A stretch of DNA of 64,000 bases from Orbilia blumenaviensis (lineage: Eukaryota; Ascomycota; Orbiliomycetes; Orbiliales; Orbiliaceae): positions 2,356,001 to 2,420,000 of the forward strand of contig JAVHNS010000006.1 of NCBI GenBank assembly GCA_036872755.1. Direction: 5' to 3'. Numbering within the stretch: the stretch's first letter is position 1; the number at the start of each line of letters is the position of its first letter. The translations under genes were made by a program, and so were the position numbers. Shown here one piece after another: positions 1 through 12,972 of this stretch. The notes beneath the pieces are model-generated. The model did no database searches and was not told the origin of the DNA. It was given only the letters and a program-made list of their open reading frames with translations.

Positions 1-6
1 TTATTA

Positions 7-1462
7 CTCTTGAGACAAAGCTGGGAGTTGGACAACTATTAGACAACAGTTAGGTGGTTTAATGCTAGTTTGGCTACTATGAATTCACAATTATGATAAC
101 TATTATTTAGCAGCTTTATCAATAATCTTCCAATAGTTACCAAATTATGAAATAATAATATGACAATTATTTTAGAACTATATTAATAATTAATTTCAAT
201 CTATTATAAAAGCAATTTTTACAACCATTTTAAATTAATTTTATAACAGTTGTTTGACGGTTGCTGTAACAATTATATTGCAGTGATAATCATTTTTCAA
301 ATTATTTGCAGATCATTTTCAAACAGTTAACCTACTATCATTTTTATTAAATTATTATTTTTATTATTTTTATTATTTTAATTAAAAAATTTCATTTGTT
401 ATGTGACTATTTTCGTCAATTTAATTAAATTTTTTCTATTTAATTTAATTTAAATTAGTCTGCGTATGCAAATTGGTTATGTGACACATATAAAAAATGA
501 TTTTGAAATTTATTTTTGAAATGATTTTTAATTATTATTTTATTTTTAACTTCTTTTTTAATCTGTTATTATTTTACTACCTCACTAACTAGTTAACTAT
601 TTAGCTGCTTTATTAGCTACCATACTAGTTGTTATTTTGCTAAATACTTTACTAACTGTCTTACTAGCTGCTTTGTTAACTGCTGTATTAGCTGCCATAC
701 TAGCTACCATATTAACTGCTGTACTAACTCTCTAACTAGCTGCCTCACTAGCTACTATCTTGCTAAGTCCTTTACTAGCTACCTTACTAGCTACTTTGCT
801 AACTGCTGTATTAACTACCGTGCTAGCTGCCATACTAGCTGCCATACTAGCTGCCGTACTAGCTATTCTGCTAACTGCCATACTAGCTGCCACACTAGCT
901 GCCAACATACTAAATACTTCAATAACTACCTTCTTAACTGCTTTGCTAACTACTGTATTAGCTACCATACTAGCTATCATACTAGCTAGCTACCATACTA
1001 GTTACCATACTAGCTGTTCTACTACACTAGCTATTCTATTAACTATTCTATCAGCTGTTCTATTAGCTGTTCTATTAACTGTTCTATTAGCTATTCTATT
1101 AACTGTTCTATTAGCTGTTCTATTCACTATTAATATATTAAGTAATCTACCAAATGCTGTGAATTTTGTGTTGTGATCGCTATAAAATCGTGCACTAATA
1201 GTGCGACAATTGTTTGACAACTGTTTAACAACCGTTTAACAATTATAGCAGCGACCATAGCAACAACCAACTTAATAATTTGTCAACAGTTTACAACAGT
1301 TATTCTACAATAAAATCTGGTTGTTCAACTATTAAATGATAGTTGAAATCAGTTAACTCACAGAAGGCTAACTGTGGTACAACCGCTGAAAACCAAAAAA
1401 CGGTTTGCTGGTTTTGCAACGGTTGTTTCACAGTTGCCCTGCACCACCCTTTTCCTCAACAG
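7..1462 (+). mobile_element. Family A TIR element, copy A1
   Basis: Non-autonomous DNA transposon with imperfect terminal inverted repeats. It begins CTCTTGAGACAAAG and ends with the complement of a CTGTTGAGGAAAAG-like end. TA flanks both sides (5-6 and 1463-1464). A related G repeat near 47551-47560 carries the same flanks with no insert and only one TA, so TA is the target duplication. Such a duplication is typical of Tc1/mariner-like elements, but no transposase is present. Inside are subterminal runs of AACNGTT motifs, a CACGTG/GCATGC-type module near 395-490 and a large 12-bp minisatellite. Confidence 0.8.
575..1115. repeat. 12-bp minisatellite core of A1
   Basis: Degenerate tandem array with units such as actagctgccat and actgttctatta. 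Because 12 is a multiple of three, several frames stay open and give Leu/Ala/Thr-rich or Ser/Ala/Val-rich peptides. They are not genes: the same array is open on both strands, and all four A copies carry it with different lengths. Confidence 0.85.
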
Positions 1463-2441
1463 TATTATTAAAATTAAAAATTTTTTTTAAAAAAATATTA
1501 TTTTATTTTTTTATTATAAATTTAATAATATTTTTTAATATATAAAATTCTATATTAAAATTAAAAAATTTTTTATTATTAAATAATTTTTTTTTTAATA
1601 AAAATTTAATATTATTTGAAATGTATAAAAGATTTTATATATGTTTAAAATAAAAATAAAAATTAAAATTATAAGTAATTTATTTATATTTTTTAATTAT
1701 ATATTTTTAATAAATGAAATTAAATTTTTATAAAATTAATTATTTATTTTTAAATTTAAATATTATATAAATAAAATAATAAATAATATTATTTTATTTA
1801 TAATATTTATAATATAAAAAAATATGTATATTATATAAGTTTTATATAACAAAATAAATATTAATTTTAATTTTAATTTTATAATTTTAAAATTTTAAAT
1901 GTATATATTTTATGCAATACTTTTTTTTTAAATAATTAATTTTATTATAGAATATAAAAAATATATACTTTTTTTCTACTTAAATTTAAAATATAGTTTA
2001 TTTAAAATTTAAAATTTGTTGATTACTATTAATATGAGTTTTTTTATTTATTTAATTTAAATTTAATTAAATATTTAAATTTATAATATATTTATATATA
2101 TATATTTTTTAATATTAAATATTATAATTATTATTAAATTTAATATTTTTAATATATTTTAAAAAATATTAATTTTTTATTTTAATTCAATGATATTTTT
2201 TTAAATATTTTTTATATTTTTTTTTTATAAATATATTATAAAGTAGTAAGGTTTTAAAATTATTAAAATTTTATTTTATTTTCTTATTAAAAAGTATAAT
2301 ATTAATAAATAATTAAATAAAAAATTTAATAATTATATCTGAGATTATATAAAAAAATATTAAATATTACATTTATAAAAATAAAATTTTTAAATTTTTT
2401 AGTTATAAGTTTATAATATTTTTTTATATATTTTTAAAATA

Positions 2442-3178
2442 TGCCCGACTGCTTTGCAGGAGGGTTAAATTTGCACTAGTGCGCGAGGGCGTGATCCATA
2501 CCAGATCTGGCAAAAGATGTGTTGTTTTTGGTGAACTTAGACAAAAAAATTTTTAAATTTTCTTATATAAATTTTTGAGAATTTTGGTGGTCTTAACATT
2601 AATTTTCAAGTTTTGGCAAAAAGTTGCTAAAAAAATTGCAAAATTGAGTTCAGAATTTATACTCACCATTGTTATTTCTTTGAATTTCTGTTTTTAGTAT
2701 TTTAATATGACTTTTTTTAATTAATTATTTAGCTTTTCACAAGCCGCCGCATATCTATTTTCATTTTTTCTATTTTTTTTATTTTTTTTAATTTTGTTAT
2801 TTTTAGTGAAAATCAGGTTACGTGACAATTTTCGACGTTAAAACTATTTTTATTTAATTTTTATTTAATTTTTATTTAATTTAATTTAGTTTCTGCATGT
2901 AAAATGGTCATGTGATACACATTAAAATGATGTCACTAAATTTTTAAAATTAAATTAAATTAAAATAAAATTAAATAAAAATAGTTTTGATGTCAAAAAT
3001 TGTCACGTGATCACATACAAAAGTTACATTAAAATTATATTAATTATTATATTAATTATTATATTAGTTATTATATTATTTATTATATTAATTATTATAT
3101 TTGTTATTATATTAGTTTTTATTGATTTATAATCAAGATGCGGCAGTCGGGTTTGAGTGCTGCGCAGCAGCCTCCTAG
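2442..3178 (+). mobile_element. Helitron-like element B1
   Basis: Starts TGCCCGACTGC, followed by a small hairpin (CTGC-TTT-GCAG). It ends with GCAGTCGGG, then the 12-bp palindrome TGCTGCGCAGCA and the tail AGCCTCCTAG. Flanks are A on the left and T on the right. The related G copy has the uninterrupted site at 48632/48633, showing insertion between A and T without duplication. This agrees with Helitron behaviour (hairpin near the 3' end, CTRR end), although the 5' end is TG and not TC. The asymmetric inverted repeat CCCGACTGC recalls Helitron2/Helentron elements. No Rep/helicase is encoded. Confidence 0.75.
2820..3008. repeat. Inverted repeat with CACGTG-type ends inside B1
   Basis: Two arms of about 41 bp (2820-2862 and 2968-3008) read ACGTGAC-N-ATTTTCGACGTTAAAAC and the complement. 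The spacer holds GCATG and further TCATGTGA/TGATGTCA palindromes. The same module recurs in other B elements and, in part, in family A. Confidence 0.7.
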
Positions 3179-3509
3179 TTTTTATATATTTATATATATA
3201 TTAAAATTTTTAATTTTAATAAAAAAATAATAAAAATATATTTTTAATATATTTATAATAATATAATTATTAAATGTAAAATGTGTTTTAATATTTTATA
3301 TTATTTTTATAAATTTAAATTTAAAAATTGTTAAATAAATAATTTTATATATAAATTATTATATATACTATTTAATTATAGTTTTAATTATTTTATATTT
3401 TTTAATAGAAGTTCAACAATAGCTATTTATAATTTTAATTATAAGAATTAGGCTAATAAAACTAAAAATTTTAATTAGAGATAAGGTTGTGGAGATATTG
3501 AAGATTTTA

Positions 3510-3830
3510 TGCCCGACTGCATTTATGCAGGAGGGTTAAAGATGAACCAGCGCGCGAGGCGTTGTCCATGCTAGGGGGTCCCAAAAAAATGTATTGTTTT
3601 TGACTAACTTAAAAAAATTTTTCCCATACAAATTTATATAAAATTTTCAAGTCTTAACAAATTGTGCTATTGTTTTTAAATCTTGACACTCTTATGATCT
3701 CGTCAAAACTAAATTTCATCTGTAATATCTTCATTTTAATATAAGAGAATTTACACTATTATCACTTTCAAGTTTCGTATGCGATCAAGGTCTTGCAGTC
3801 GGGTTTGAGTGCTGCACAGCAGCCTCCTAG
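3510..3830 (+). mobile_element. Helitron-like element B2 (short derivative)
   Basis: Both family ends are present: TGCCCGACTGC with the hairpin CTGCAT-TT-ATGCAG on the left, and GCAGTCGGG, a hairpin and CCTCCTAG on the right. It is only 321 bp and lacks the central CACGTG module, so it is an internally deleted copy. Flanks are A and T. The unoccupied counterpart lies near 48967-48970. Confidence 0.75.
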
Positions 3831-4125
3831 TTAGTATATTTACAATAAAATTTAATAAAATATAATTATATTTTAATTAAAAATATAAAAACAGTATAAT
3901 TTATTTATATTAATTATAATAATTGCTATTGTTAAATAGTAATTTATATTTTAAAAAATACATGTTTATATTTATATATATATAAATAAATCCTTTAAAT
4001 AAAGATAAATCTTAAAATTAGATATATTCTAAATTAGTATTTGTAGTAAAGCTTAAAACATATAATAACATATATTATAAAAATTCTTTTAATAATTTAG
4101 AAATAATATTGATAATATATAATAA

Positions 4126-4274
4126 TGTAAGTTTAATGCTATATATATATATATAAGTTTATATCTATATGATTGATGATCAATTATATGTGTAAATAGT
4201 AATATATCATATTTTCTATTTATAGAGCGGTACGGACAAACCCGGCTATGAGCTTGTTACGTATATCCCTTACA
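4126..4274 (+). repeat. G terminal repeat, copy a
   Basis: About 149 bp from TGTAAG to TTACA. The outer end keeps a GC-richer block (ACGGACAAACCCGG near 4232-4245). This matches 49252-49416 and a fully converted copy at 42849-43000. The TG...CA shape suggests an LTR. No clear target duplication was found. Confidence 0.5.
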
Positions 4275-5058
4275 ATTTTTATAATTCCTTTTTTTAAAAT
4301 TTATTAATAAATACATTTTAATTTACATTTTTAAAATTATTTATTTTTGATACTTTATTATTTTTAAAATTGAAAAAAAATAGTATTTTAATAAAATTAT
4401 ACTTTTAATATTATAAAAACATTTATAAAATTTGTCAGAATTGATGGGGTTAAGTAAAGTATATTAAACAAAATCTACTAAATTTAATAATATCTTTAAT
4501 CAAAATTTATATATATAAGTATATATATATATATAAAATAATTTAAGTATATAAGAAATCAAAATTATTTTAGTTAAAAAACTATAAAAGAAATTAAAAA
4601 AATCATATATAAAATAACTTACTTAATTATTTTAAATATAATATTTTAATATTTTTATTAAATTTTATAATTATTATTATAATTTGTTTTTTAAAACTTT
4701 TTTTTTATTTATATAATTATAATTATAATTATTTATTATATTAACAAAATTAATATAATATAAATAATAAATTTAATAAGTATATTATATTTTATATTTT
4801 GAATAATATGTTAAATTATAAAATATATAAAAAAAATATATAAAAATGTATAATCTAATATAAAATAATTTTAAATAATTAAAATTTATATTAAATTATT
4901 TTAAATATATAAATTAAAATTAAAACGTAAAAAAAAAAAAAAAAAAATTAAATATATAAAATAATAAAATTGTTTATATATGTAATTAAATTATTATAAA
5001 TAATTATATTGTTAAAAGAAAATATTATATTTTATTAAAAACTGTAATTAAATTATAA
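4275..5058. other. AT-rich stretch without recognisable gene
   Basis: Only low-complexity A/T-rich sequence is seen. At 4434 a less mutated block starting TGTCAGAATTGATGGGG resembles an LTR 5' end. A similar TGTCAGAAT start occurs at 49714. No partner end was found. Confidence 0.4.
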
Positions 5059-5679
5059 AATTATTTTTATAAATAAAAATTATTTAACCTCAAAAAAATA
5101 TATATATAAATTATAACAAATATAAATTTATTATAATTAAATATTTTTAATATTTAATTTTTATTAAAAATTTAATTAAAAAGTTAATTAAATTATTAAT
5201 AAATATAATTTTTTTAATATTTAAAATTTTTTATATAAAAATTTTTGATTATATAATATTTAATATTTATATATTTTATTTAATTATATTATTTAAAATT
5301 AATTATAAGTTATTAAATAATTGTGTAGTTAAAATAAAATGATAATAATGTAAATAATTTAATTGTCATAATTTTTATTAAATATTTTAATTAAATTATA
5401 TTTTTAATTATTTTTATTATAATTATATATTTAATATATTATATGTTATTATTTATTATAATTTATTTTTTAAATTTTTAGATTATTAAATTTTGGTTGT
5501 AAAACCATAAATAATTTTTAATTAAGTTTTTATTCTTTATATTATTAATTAAATCAAAATTTAAATATTTTTTAATAGTTTTTAATAGTTTTTATTATTT
5601 ATTTTTTATATTTTTTAACATAAATCTTAAGATTTTTATATTATTAAAATATTTTAATATTTTATATACTATTTTAATA
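5059..5679. repeat. Host repeat F, copy a (first part)
   Basis: Aligns in order with 21263-21376 plus 42079-42536, that is, with the sequence on both sides of the large gypsy insertion. It therefore shows the uninterrupted form of that insertion site (around 5170). The repeat continues after B3 at 6460-6572 and for a short way after A2. Nature unknown. Confidence 0.65.
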
Positions 5680-6459
5680 CTAGGAGGCTGCTGCGCAGCA
5701 GTCAAACCCGACTGCAGCATCTTGATTTTAAATGAATATATAATAATTAATATAATCATTAATATAAAAAATAATATAATAACTAATATAATAATTAATA
5801 TACTAATATAATAAATAATATAATAAATAATATAATAAATAATATAATAAATAATATAATAAATAATATAATAATTAATATAATTTTAATCTAATTTTTG
5901 TATGTGATCACATGACCATTTTCGACGTCAAAACTATTCTTTATTTAATTTTTATTTAATTTACTTTAATATTGAAAATTGTATAACATCATTTTTAAAA
6001 AAATATCACATAATTATTTTACATGCAAAAACTAAATTAAATTAAAATAAAATTAAATAAAAAATAATTTAACATCAAAAATAGTCATATGATTATGATT
6101 TCATTAAAAATGACTTAATTAAAAAAAATAAAAAAAATATCAAAATAATAACTAAAAATCTGTTTGCTTAAAATTAAATAAATAATTCAAAAAGAATATA
6201 TTAAAATTTTAAAATCATGAATTTGAAAATATAAAAACAATAAAAATTTTTGTTAAAAATAATTTTTAGAATTTCTTAGTTAAGATTTAAAAAAAATGTC
6301 AAGATTTATTAAAATTTGCAAAATCTTATATAAATTTGTATAAGAAATTTTAAAAATTTTTTCTTTAAGTCAGCCAAAAATAACATATTTTTGGCTAATC
6401 TGGGTAAGATTACGCCTCGCGCTGGTTCAACTTTAACCGTCCTGCAAAGCAGTCGGGCA
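5680..6459 (-). mobile_element. Helitron-like element B3
   Basis: Minus-strand copy. The plus strand starts CTAGGAGGCTGCTGCGCAGC and ends at GCAGTCGGGCA, with the left-hairpin type CTGC-TTT-GCAG. Flanks are A (5679) and T (6460). Repeat F copy c has the intact site at 42536/42537 with no duplication. It contains a 12-bp tandem array (ATAATAAATAAT, about 5815-5875) and a partly mutated CACGTG module. Non-coding. Confidence 0.78.
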
Positions 6460-6572
6460 TACACTATCATTAACTTTAAATTGTATTTAATTAACTATTT
6501 TATTATATAAATTAAGTCTAATTTTACATAAATTATTAAATATATAAATTATTTATTTAATTGTTAATATTA

Positions 6573-7976
6573 CTCTTGAGACAAAGCTGGGGGTTGGACA
6601 ACTATTAGACAATGGTTAGGTGGTTTGATGCTGGTTTGGCTACTATAAATTTACGATTGTGATAACTATTATTTAGCAGCTTTATTAATGATCTTTTAAT
6701 AATTATTAAACTATAAAATAATAATATAATAATTATTTTAAAATTATATTAATAATTAATTTCAATCTATTATAAAAATAATTTTTACAATTATTTTAAA
6801 TTAGTTTTAGAATAATTATTTAATAATTACTATTATAGTTGTGTTACAATTATAACAATTATTTTTTAAATTATTTACAGATTGTTTTTAAATAATTAAC
6901 TTGTTGTTATTTTTATTTTTTTATTATTTTTTTTTTTTATTATTTTTTTATTATTTTTATTTTTATTATTTTTATTATTTTTATTATTTTAATTGAAAAA
7001 TTTTATTTATTATATAATCATTTTCGTTAATTTAATTAATTTTTTTTATTTAATTTAATTTAAATTAGTTTTTGCATGCAAATTAGTCATATGATATATA
7101 TAAAAATGATTTTGAAATTTATTTTTGAAATTACTTTCAACTAATTTATTAATTTACGTTCAACTTCTCTTTTAATTTATCATCATTCTACCACCTCACT
7201 AACTAGCTAGCTGCCTCACTAACTAGCTAGCTGCCTTACTAGCTGCTTTATTAGCTGCCGTGCTAGCTGTTATCTTGCTAAGTACTTCACTAGCTACCTC
7301 ACTAGCTGCTTTGCTAACTGCTGTATTAGCTGCTGTATTAGCTGCCATATTAGCCGTACTAGCTGCTATATTAGCTGCCGTATTAGTTGCCTTTCTAGCT
7401 AGCTGTTTTACTAACTGCTATTTTGCTAAGTCTTTCATTAACTACCTTATTAACTACTTTACTAATTTTTATATTAACTGCCATACTATGCTTCACTAAC
7501 TGCCTCACTAACTGCCTCACTAACTGCTGTACTAACTATTCTACTAACTTACTAATTGTTCTACTAACTGTTCTACTAACTATTCTACTAGTTATTTTAC
7601 TAGCTATTCTACTAACTATTCTACTAACTAACTATTCTACTAACTATTCTATTTATTATTCTATTAACTCTTAATCTATTAAGTAATCTACTAAACGCTA
7701 AGACTTTTATATTATAATCATCATAAATCAATAAAACTATTAATAAAAAATAATTATGCAATAACTATAACAACAACTGTAGTAATAATTATAATAATAA
7801 CTAACTTACTAATTTTCAACAATTGTTTTATAACAAAATCTTAATTATTCAACTATTAAATAAAAATTATTAGGTTAATTGGCTCACATAACCCAACCAT
7901 TAAAAACCAGAAAACAATTTACTGGTTTCTTAATGGTTGTTAAATGGTTGCTCCAGAGCACCCTTTTCCTCAAGAG
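6573..7976 (+). mobile_element. Family A TIR element, copy A2
   Basis: CTCTTGAGACAAAGCTGG on the left, CTCTTGAGGAAAAGGGTG-type end on the right, TA on both sides. Repeat F copy c (near 42640-42650) has the undisturbed site with a single TA. Same orientation as A1, about 1.4 kb. RIP-type transitions distinguish it from A1 along its whole length. No transposase. Confidence 0.82.
7195..7675. repeat. 12-bp minisatellite core of A2
   Basis: Tandem units actagctgccat, ctaactgctgta and ctattctactaa, all 12-bp variants. Overlapping open frames here (7260-7499 and 7423-7674) arise from the repeat period and should not be annotated as genes. Confidence 0.85.
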
Positions 7977-8960
7977 TAATAAATTTTAGTATTTATTCAT
8001 AATATGCTATTTTTAATTTTTAAAAATAATTAATATTAAAAATAATTTAAAAGTTGTTAATTTAACTACAAAAGTGTATGGATTTAAATTAATGTTGGGT
8101 TAAAAATTTTTATAAATTATTAATTTAATTTTATACCAAAGTAGATTATTTTAAATTTTTATTTTAAATATTTATTTTAATATAAAAGTTTTATATTTAA
8201 ATAATAATTTTATTAATTCAAAAAACTTATTAATCTTATATAAATTTAATTTCTCTTAAATAATTTTATATTAATAATTTTTTTTAATATAATTTATAAT
8301 TTTTTTATAATTTTATAATTTTCAATTAAAAATAATTTTATCTTAAAATATAATAAATATTTATATTTTTATAATATTAATAATTCAATTATTTTAAATT
8401 ATTTTAAAAATTAAATCTTTTTTAAATTATTTATAGATAATTTTATATTTTTTAATATAATAATAAATAAAATATAATTACTATCTAAATTTTTTTTAAA
8501 ATTTTTTTTTTAATTTTAAATTCATAAACTTAATAATATATTTTTATTTATATAATTTAAAATTTATTTAATTATTAATATTTTTTTTATTATAATATTA
8601 ATTATTTTTATTAACAAGAATTGATTTTAAATATTTTTTATTTATAGTAATTATTACTTTAATAATTAAAGAATTAATTATTATTAAATTTTTAATTAAA
8701 TTATTTAATTTAATAATTTTACTTTTTTTTCCATCTTTTTTATTAATTAATTAAATTTTTAATTTAATTAATTTAATATTATTATTAAATAGTATAAAAA
8801 AAATATAAATATTATATAAATTATATTTTTTATATAAAAATTAATATTTTAATATAATTTAAAAATTGATTTCTAATTAGATATTTATTTTAATTTTATT
8901 TAAAAAATTAAATAATTTTTTAATTATAAAATGTTAATATTAATTTTAATATAATACTTA
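7977..8960. other. AT-rich stretch, end of repeat F then unassigned
   Basis: The first tens of bases continue repeat F. The rest is A/T homopolymer-rich sequence with no recognised motif, RNA gene or open frame of interest. It may be heavily mutated retroelement sequence. Confidence 0.4.
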
Positions 8961-9677
8961 TGCCCGACTGCAGTATTGCAGGAGGGTTAGAGTTGAACCA
9001 AGGCGCGATCCATATGAAATCTGCCAAAAAATATATTGTTTTTAGCAAACTTAAAGAAATATTTTTCAGATTTTTGCTATACAAATTTGTATAGGATTTT
9101 TGCAATCTTGGCAGTCTTGGCACTAATTTTTCAAGTCTTGGTAAAAAATTGTTAAGAACTTTTGAAAATTGACTTTGACAAAAGTCTTTATTATTTTTGT
9201 TTCTTTAAGTCTAACTTTTTAAAATTTTAATATAGTTTTTTTTAACCCTTTATTTAAATTTGATTAAGCACACAGGTTTATGAATACATTTTTTTTATTT
9301 TTTTTATTTTTTTTTATTAAATCACTTTTAACCAAAATTATAGGTATAAACCAATTTTCTTATTTAAATTTATATATATATATATATATAATAAATATAT
9401 TTCAATTTATTTAATTTTTACCGCTAAAATAGTCACATAACAGATACAAAATCTAACTTCAAAATTCAAAATTCTTTTTAAATTATTTCAATTATTTTTA
9501 GTTTTTACATGCAAAATCGTCACATGACACATACAAAATCTAACTTTAAAATTCAAAAATTAATTTTAATTTAATTTAATTTTTGATTATTTTAATTTAA
9601 TTTTTAATTTTTGCATGCAAAATAGTCACATAATAGACACAAAAACTATATATATATATATTTATTCTTATTTTTGG

Positions 9678-9857
9678 TTTTATTTTTATTTTTATTTTTA
9701 TTTTTATTTTTATTTTTATTTTTATTTTTATTTTTATTTTTATTTTTATTTTTATTTTTATTTTTATTTTTATTTTTATTTTTATTTTTATTTTTATTTT
9801 TATTTTTATTTTTATTTTTATTTTTATTTTTATTTTTATTTTTATTTTTATTTTTAA
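9678..9857. repeat. (ATTTTT)n microsatellite in B4
   Basis: About 30 perfect 6-bp units. It gives open frames of alternating Phe/Tyr or Phe/Leu, which are artefacts. A complementary A-rich hexamer array sits at the matching place in B9 (55731-55833). Confidence 0.95.
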
Positions 9858-10048
9858 TTGTTTAATTTAATTTAATTTAATTTAACTTCATTTTTTTAAT
9901 ATTATATATTTTTATATATATGATTAAATTTATAATAAAAATCAAATTAATCAAAATATTTTTCATAATTATTTTAATTATTAATTTATTTCTTAATTTT
10001 TATTATTTATATTGAATATTATAATTATTTCAATTATTATATATTATA

Positions 10049-10343
10049 CTAGACGGCTGCTTCACAGCACGCAAACCCGACTGACTACCCACAATTTTAT
10101 TCTGGGTTTTTTGGGATTTTGTCAATTTCTTCAAATTAATTGATTTAAATTATTGCAATACATTGTTTGAAACTTGAGCATGCTAAAACCTGAAAATCCC
10201 CATACAAATTTGTATAAGCAAAAACTATTGAAAATTTTTAAGTACATCAAAAACAACACATTCTTTCAATTGGTTTTATAGGAAAACTCCACACAACCCT
10301 CGTATTCGGAAGTTCAATTTCAATCCTCCTTGTCAGTCGGGCA
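10049..10343 (-). mobile_element. Helitron-like element C1, nested in B4
   Basis: Subfamily C. The plus strand starts CTAGACGGCTGCTTC and ends TGTCAGTCGGGCA. In element orientation it runs from TGCCCGACTGACAAGGAGGG to a GCTGC-GAA-GCAGC hairpin and GTCTAG. Flanks are A and T. It carries the shared palindrome ATACAAATTTGTAT (10202-10215). Nesting is supported by B4 length with and without it. Non-coding. Confidence 0.75.
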
Positions 10344-10818
10344 TATTAATTAATATATGTTAATAATTATATATTAATTATAAAATATTTTTAAAATAAA
10401 ATTAATTATCAATTAATATATATTATTATATAATATTAATTTAATTCTTATAAATATAATTATTATTTAACATCATAATATTTTTATATTCAAGTTTATT
10501 AATTTAAAAATATTTATTATAAAAATATACTTTACAATAAATTTAAACATATTTATAAATAATTATTATAATAAATACATTAATAATTATAATTTTATTA
10601 ATTGAATTTAATTATTTTGATTGTTTTAATTATTTTAAAGTATAATATAATTATTTTTATTTAAAATTTTAATTTTGTATTTAAATTTATTTAACTTTTA
10701 ATTTACTTATTATATGATTATAAAATGATAATATTAAAATAATATAATAATCATATAATATAATAATAATAATAGTATAACAGATATATACTATTTCATA
10801 ACTATTTAGGCATTATAA

Positions 10819-10820
<2 letters not shown>

Positions 10821-10893
<73 letters not shown>
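10821..10893. repeat. (AAT)n microsatellite
   Basis: About 24 trinucleotide units inside the right half of B4. Confidence 0.95.
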
Positions 10894-10894
<1 letters not shown>

Positions 10895-11183
10895 TATAAT
10901 GATAATAAACTTATTTATTTGTATAATTAATCGAAAACAAAATTATGATTATTAATGAAGTTATTAAATCATAATCATTATAATTGCAAATCTATGAATT
11001 TATTCAATTATTGTACTTTGATTATTTCTACTTTAGAACTATAAGTTAATATAATTTTACAATAATAATATGAATTATAATACAAATTAAAATTTATCTC
11101 ATTATAATAAATTATAGAAATTATCATTTCTATATGATTAAGATGTGGCAGTCGGATTTGAGTGCTGCGCAGCAGCCTCCTAG

Positions 11184-12298
11184 TTTATATGTAATTAAAA
11201 AAAATTTTAAAAAATATTATTTTAAATTTAATATCTTTAAATTAATATAAATATATAAAATATTTTATATTTTAATTTAAAAAAAGTTTTTTTAAAATTT
11301 AAAATTAAATATAATAATTATACAAAATATAAAATTAAAATTTCTTTTAATAAATTTAATAATAATAATAAATATTTTATTTATTAAATGACTTTTTAAA
11401 AATTAAAAAATTATTTTTGGTAATTTAAAAAAAATATTTTATTATAAATTATATAAAAATATTTTAAAAATAAAAATAAATATATTTTATAAGTTTAAAA
11501 AAAATTAAAATTGATATATTTTATAAATTTTTAATTCATAAAAATATAATTTTTTTATTCAATTAATTTTTATATTTATAGTTTTTTTTATAAATATTTA
11601 TTTTTATCAATATATAGTTTAAATAGATAATTATAATATTGTTTATTTAATTATTTTTTAATTTTTTTTAAATATTTTATTTTTGTACTTAATAAAATTT
11701 TATATTTTAATAATATTAATAAATAATTATATAAAAATTATATTGATAGAGCGATATTATGAATTATGAAAATCAATAATTCAGTATAAATTATAATAAA
11801 ATAATAAAATATAATTTAATTTAAAAAATAAAAAATTATAAATATATAATAAAAAATTAATTAAAGTTTTAAATAATATTTTAAATAAAACTTTTTATGG
11901 AAAATATAAAATAATTTTTATTTATTTAATAAAAAAATTTATTATATTTATTAAAATGTTATAGAAGAAGTTAAATATTTTATTAGGTATTAATGAATTT
12001 TTTTTAGTTTTTTTTTTAATAATTGAATTATTTTTGAATATTATATTATTTTTTCTTATTTTTTTGTTTTTTATAAAAAAAATTGTGTTATATTTTTTTA
12101 TTTTATTTTATTTATAATAAATTTTATATTTAATGTCTTTTTTTTGAATATAATATAAATATAATTATTTACTTAAGTATAATGTAATATAAATATAATT
12201 ATTCATGATGTAATATAAATATGGAATTATAGTTTTTAAATTTTTTAATTTAAATTATTTAAAAAAGATAATTTTTTTTTATTTTGTTTAAATATAAT
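11184..12298 (+). mobile_element. Gypsy retroelement fragment (3' pol region)
   Basis: Co-linear with about 33920-35230 of the complete gypsy element, the stretch after integrase and before the 3' LTR. Here G is often retained and C lost. At 34880-35200 the reverse holds, so the two copies were mutated on opposite strands. No LTR is attached. The left border is B4 and the right border is C2. Confidence 0.65.
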
Positions 12299-12756
<458 letters not shown>

Positions 12757-12972
12757 TGTTGGAAAAAGCACCTTAGTCACCTCTACACATGCGCATATAA
12801 GTCTGTATATTTATATAAAGGTTAAGTATTTTTATTAAAAAATTATAATTTAACAATAAAATTTTTTTATTTTATAAAATAAAAATAAAGTATTTGGTAT
12901 AGAATATAAATTTTTTTTTTTATTATATTATTCTTTTATATATATTTTTTTTACTTTATTTAAAATTATAAT
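12757..12972 (+). repeat. Candidate LTR of repeat D, left copy
   Basis: Begins TGTTGGAAAAAGCACC and aligns with 17860-18076. The first 50 bases here are unmutated while the right copy is converted. The last 60 bases show the opposite. That is the pattern expected if these are the outer edges of one LTR element. A matching target duplication was not found, so the assignment is tentative. Confidence 0.5.

Larger units (their letters stand above)
1463..4274 (+). mobile_element. Repeat G, copy a (3' part), broken by A1, B1, B2
   Basis: AT-rich RIP-mutated sequence that aligns in order with about 47560-49416 once B1 and B2 are removed (net about 1.75 kb against 1.84 kb). Its right end at 4126-4274 matches the right end of the other G copies and stops abruptly at TTACA, after which the copies become unrelated. 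I interpret it as the 3' internal region and terminal repeat of an LTR-type element whose 5' part lies left of the window. No coding motif was recognised. Confidence 0.6.
8961..11183 (+). mobile_element. Helitron-like element B4 (long type) with C1 nested
   Basis: Left end TGCCCGACTGC with hairpin CTGCA-GTAT-TGCAG. Right end is a GCAGTCGG variant, then TGCTGCGCAGCA and CCTCCTAG. Flanks are A and T. Removing nested C1 (295 bp) leaves 1,928 bp, close to the 1,937 bp of B9, which has the same left hairpin and the same right subterminal sequence. It holds the 16-bp palindrome TATACAAATTTGTATA at 9078-9093 and two microsatellites. A 67-codon frame near the left end is not convincing as a gene. Confidence 0.75.

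Noticed and set aside
732..1220. Three overlapping open frames on both strands (also 7260-7674, 14987-15476, 50544-50864)
   Set aside because: All lie in the 12-bp minisatellite of family A, are open on both strands, and vary with array length.
8920..9123. Minus-strand frames near the left ends of B and C elements (also 12245-12451, 21643-21879, 56170-56358)
   Set aside because: They share similar residues because the DNA ends are homologous. The frames have no common start or stop, and other copies are broken. A small conserved peptide is not fully excluded.
9615..9865. Phe/Tyr and Phe/Leu-rich frames
   Set aside because: Products of the (ATTTTT)n microsatellite.
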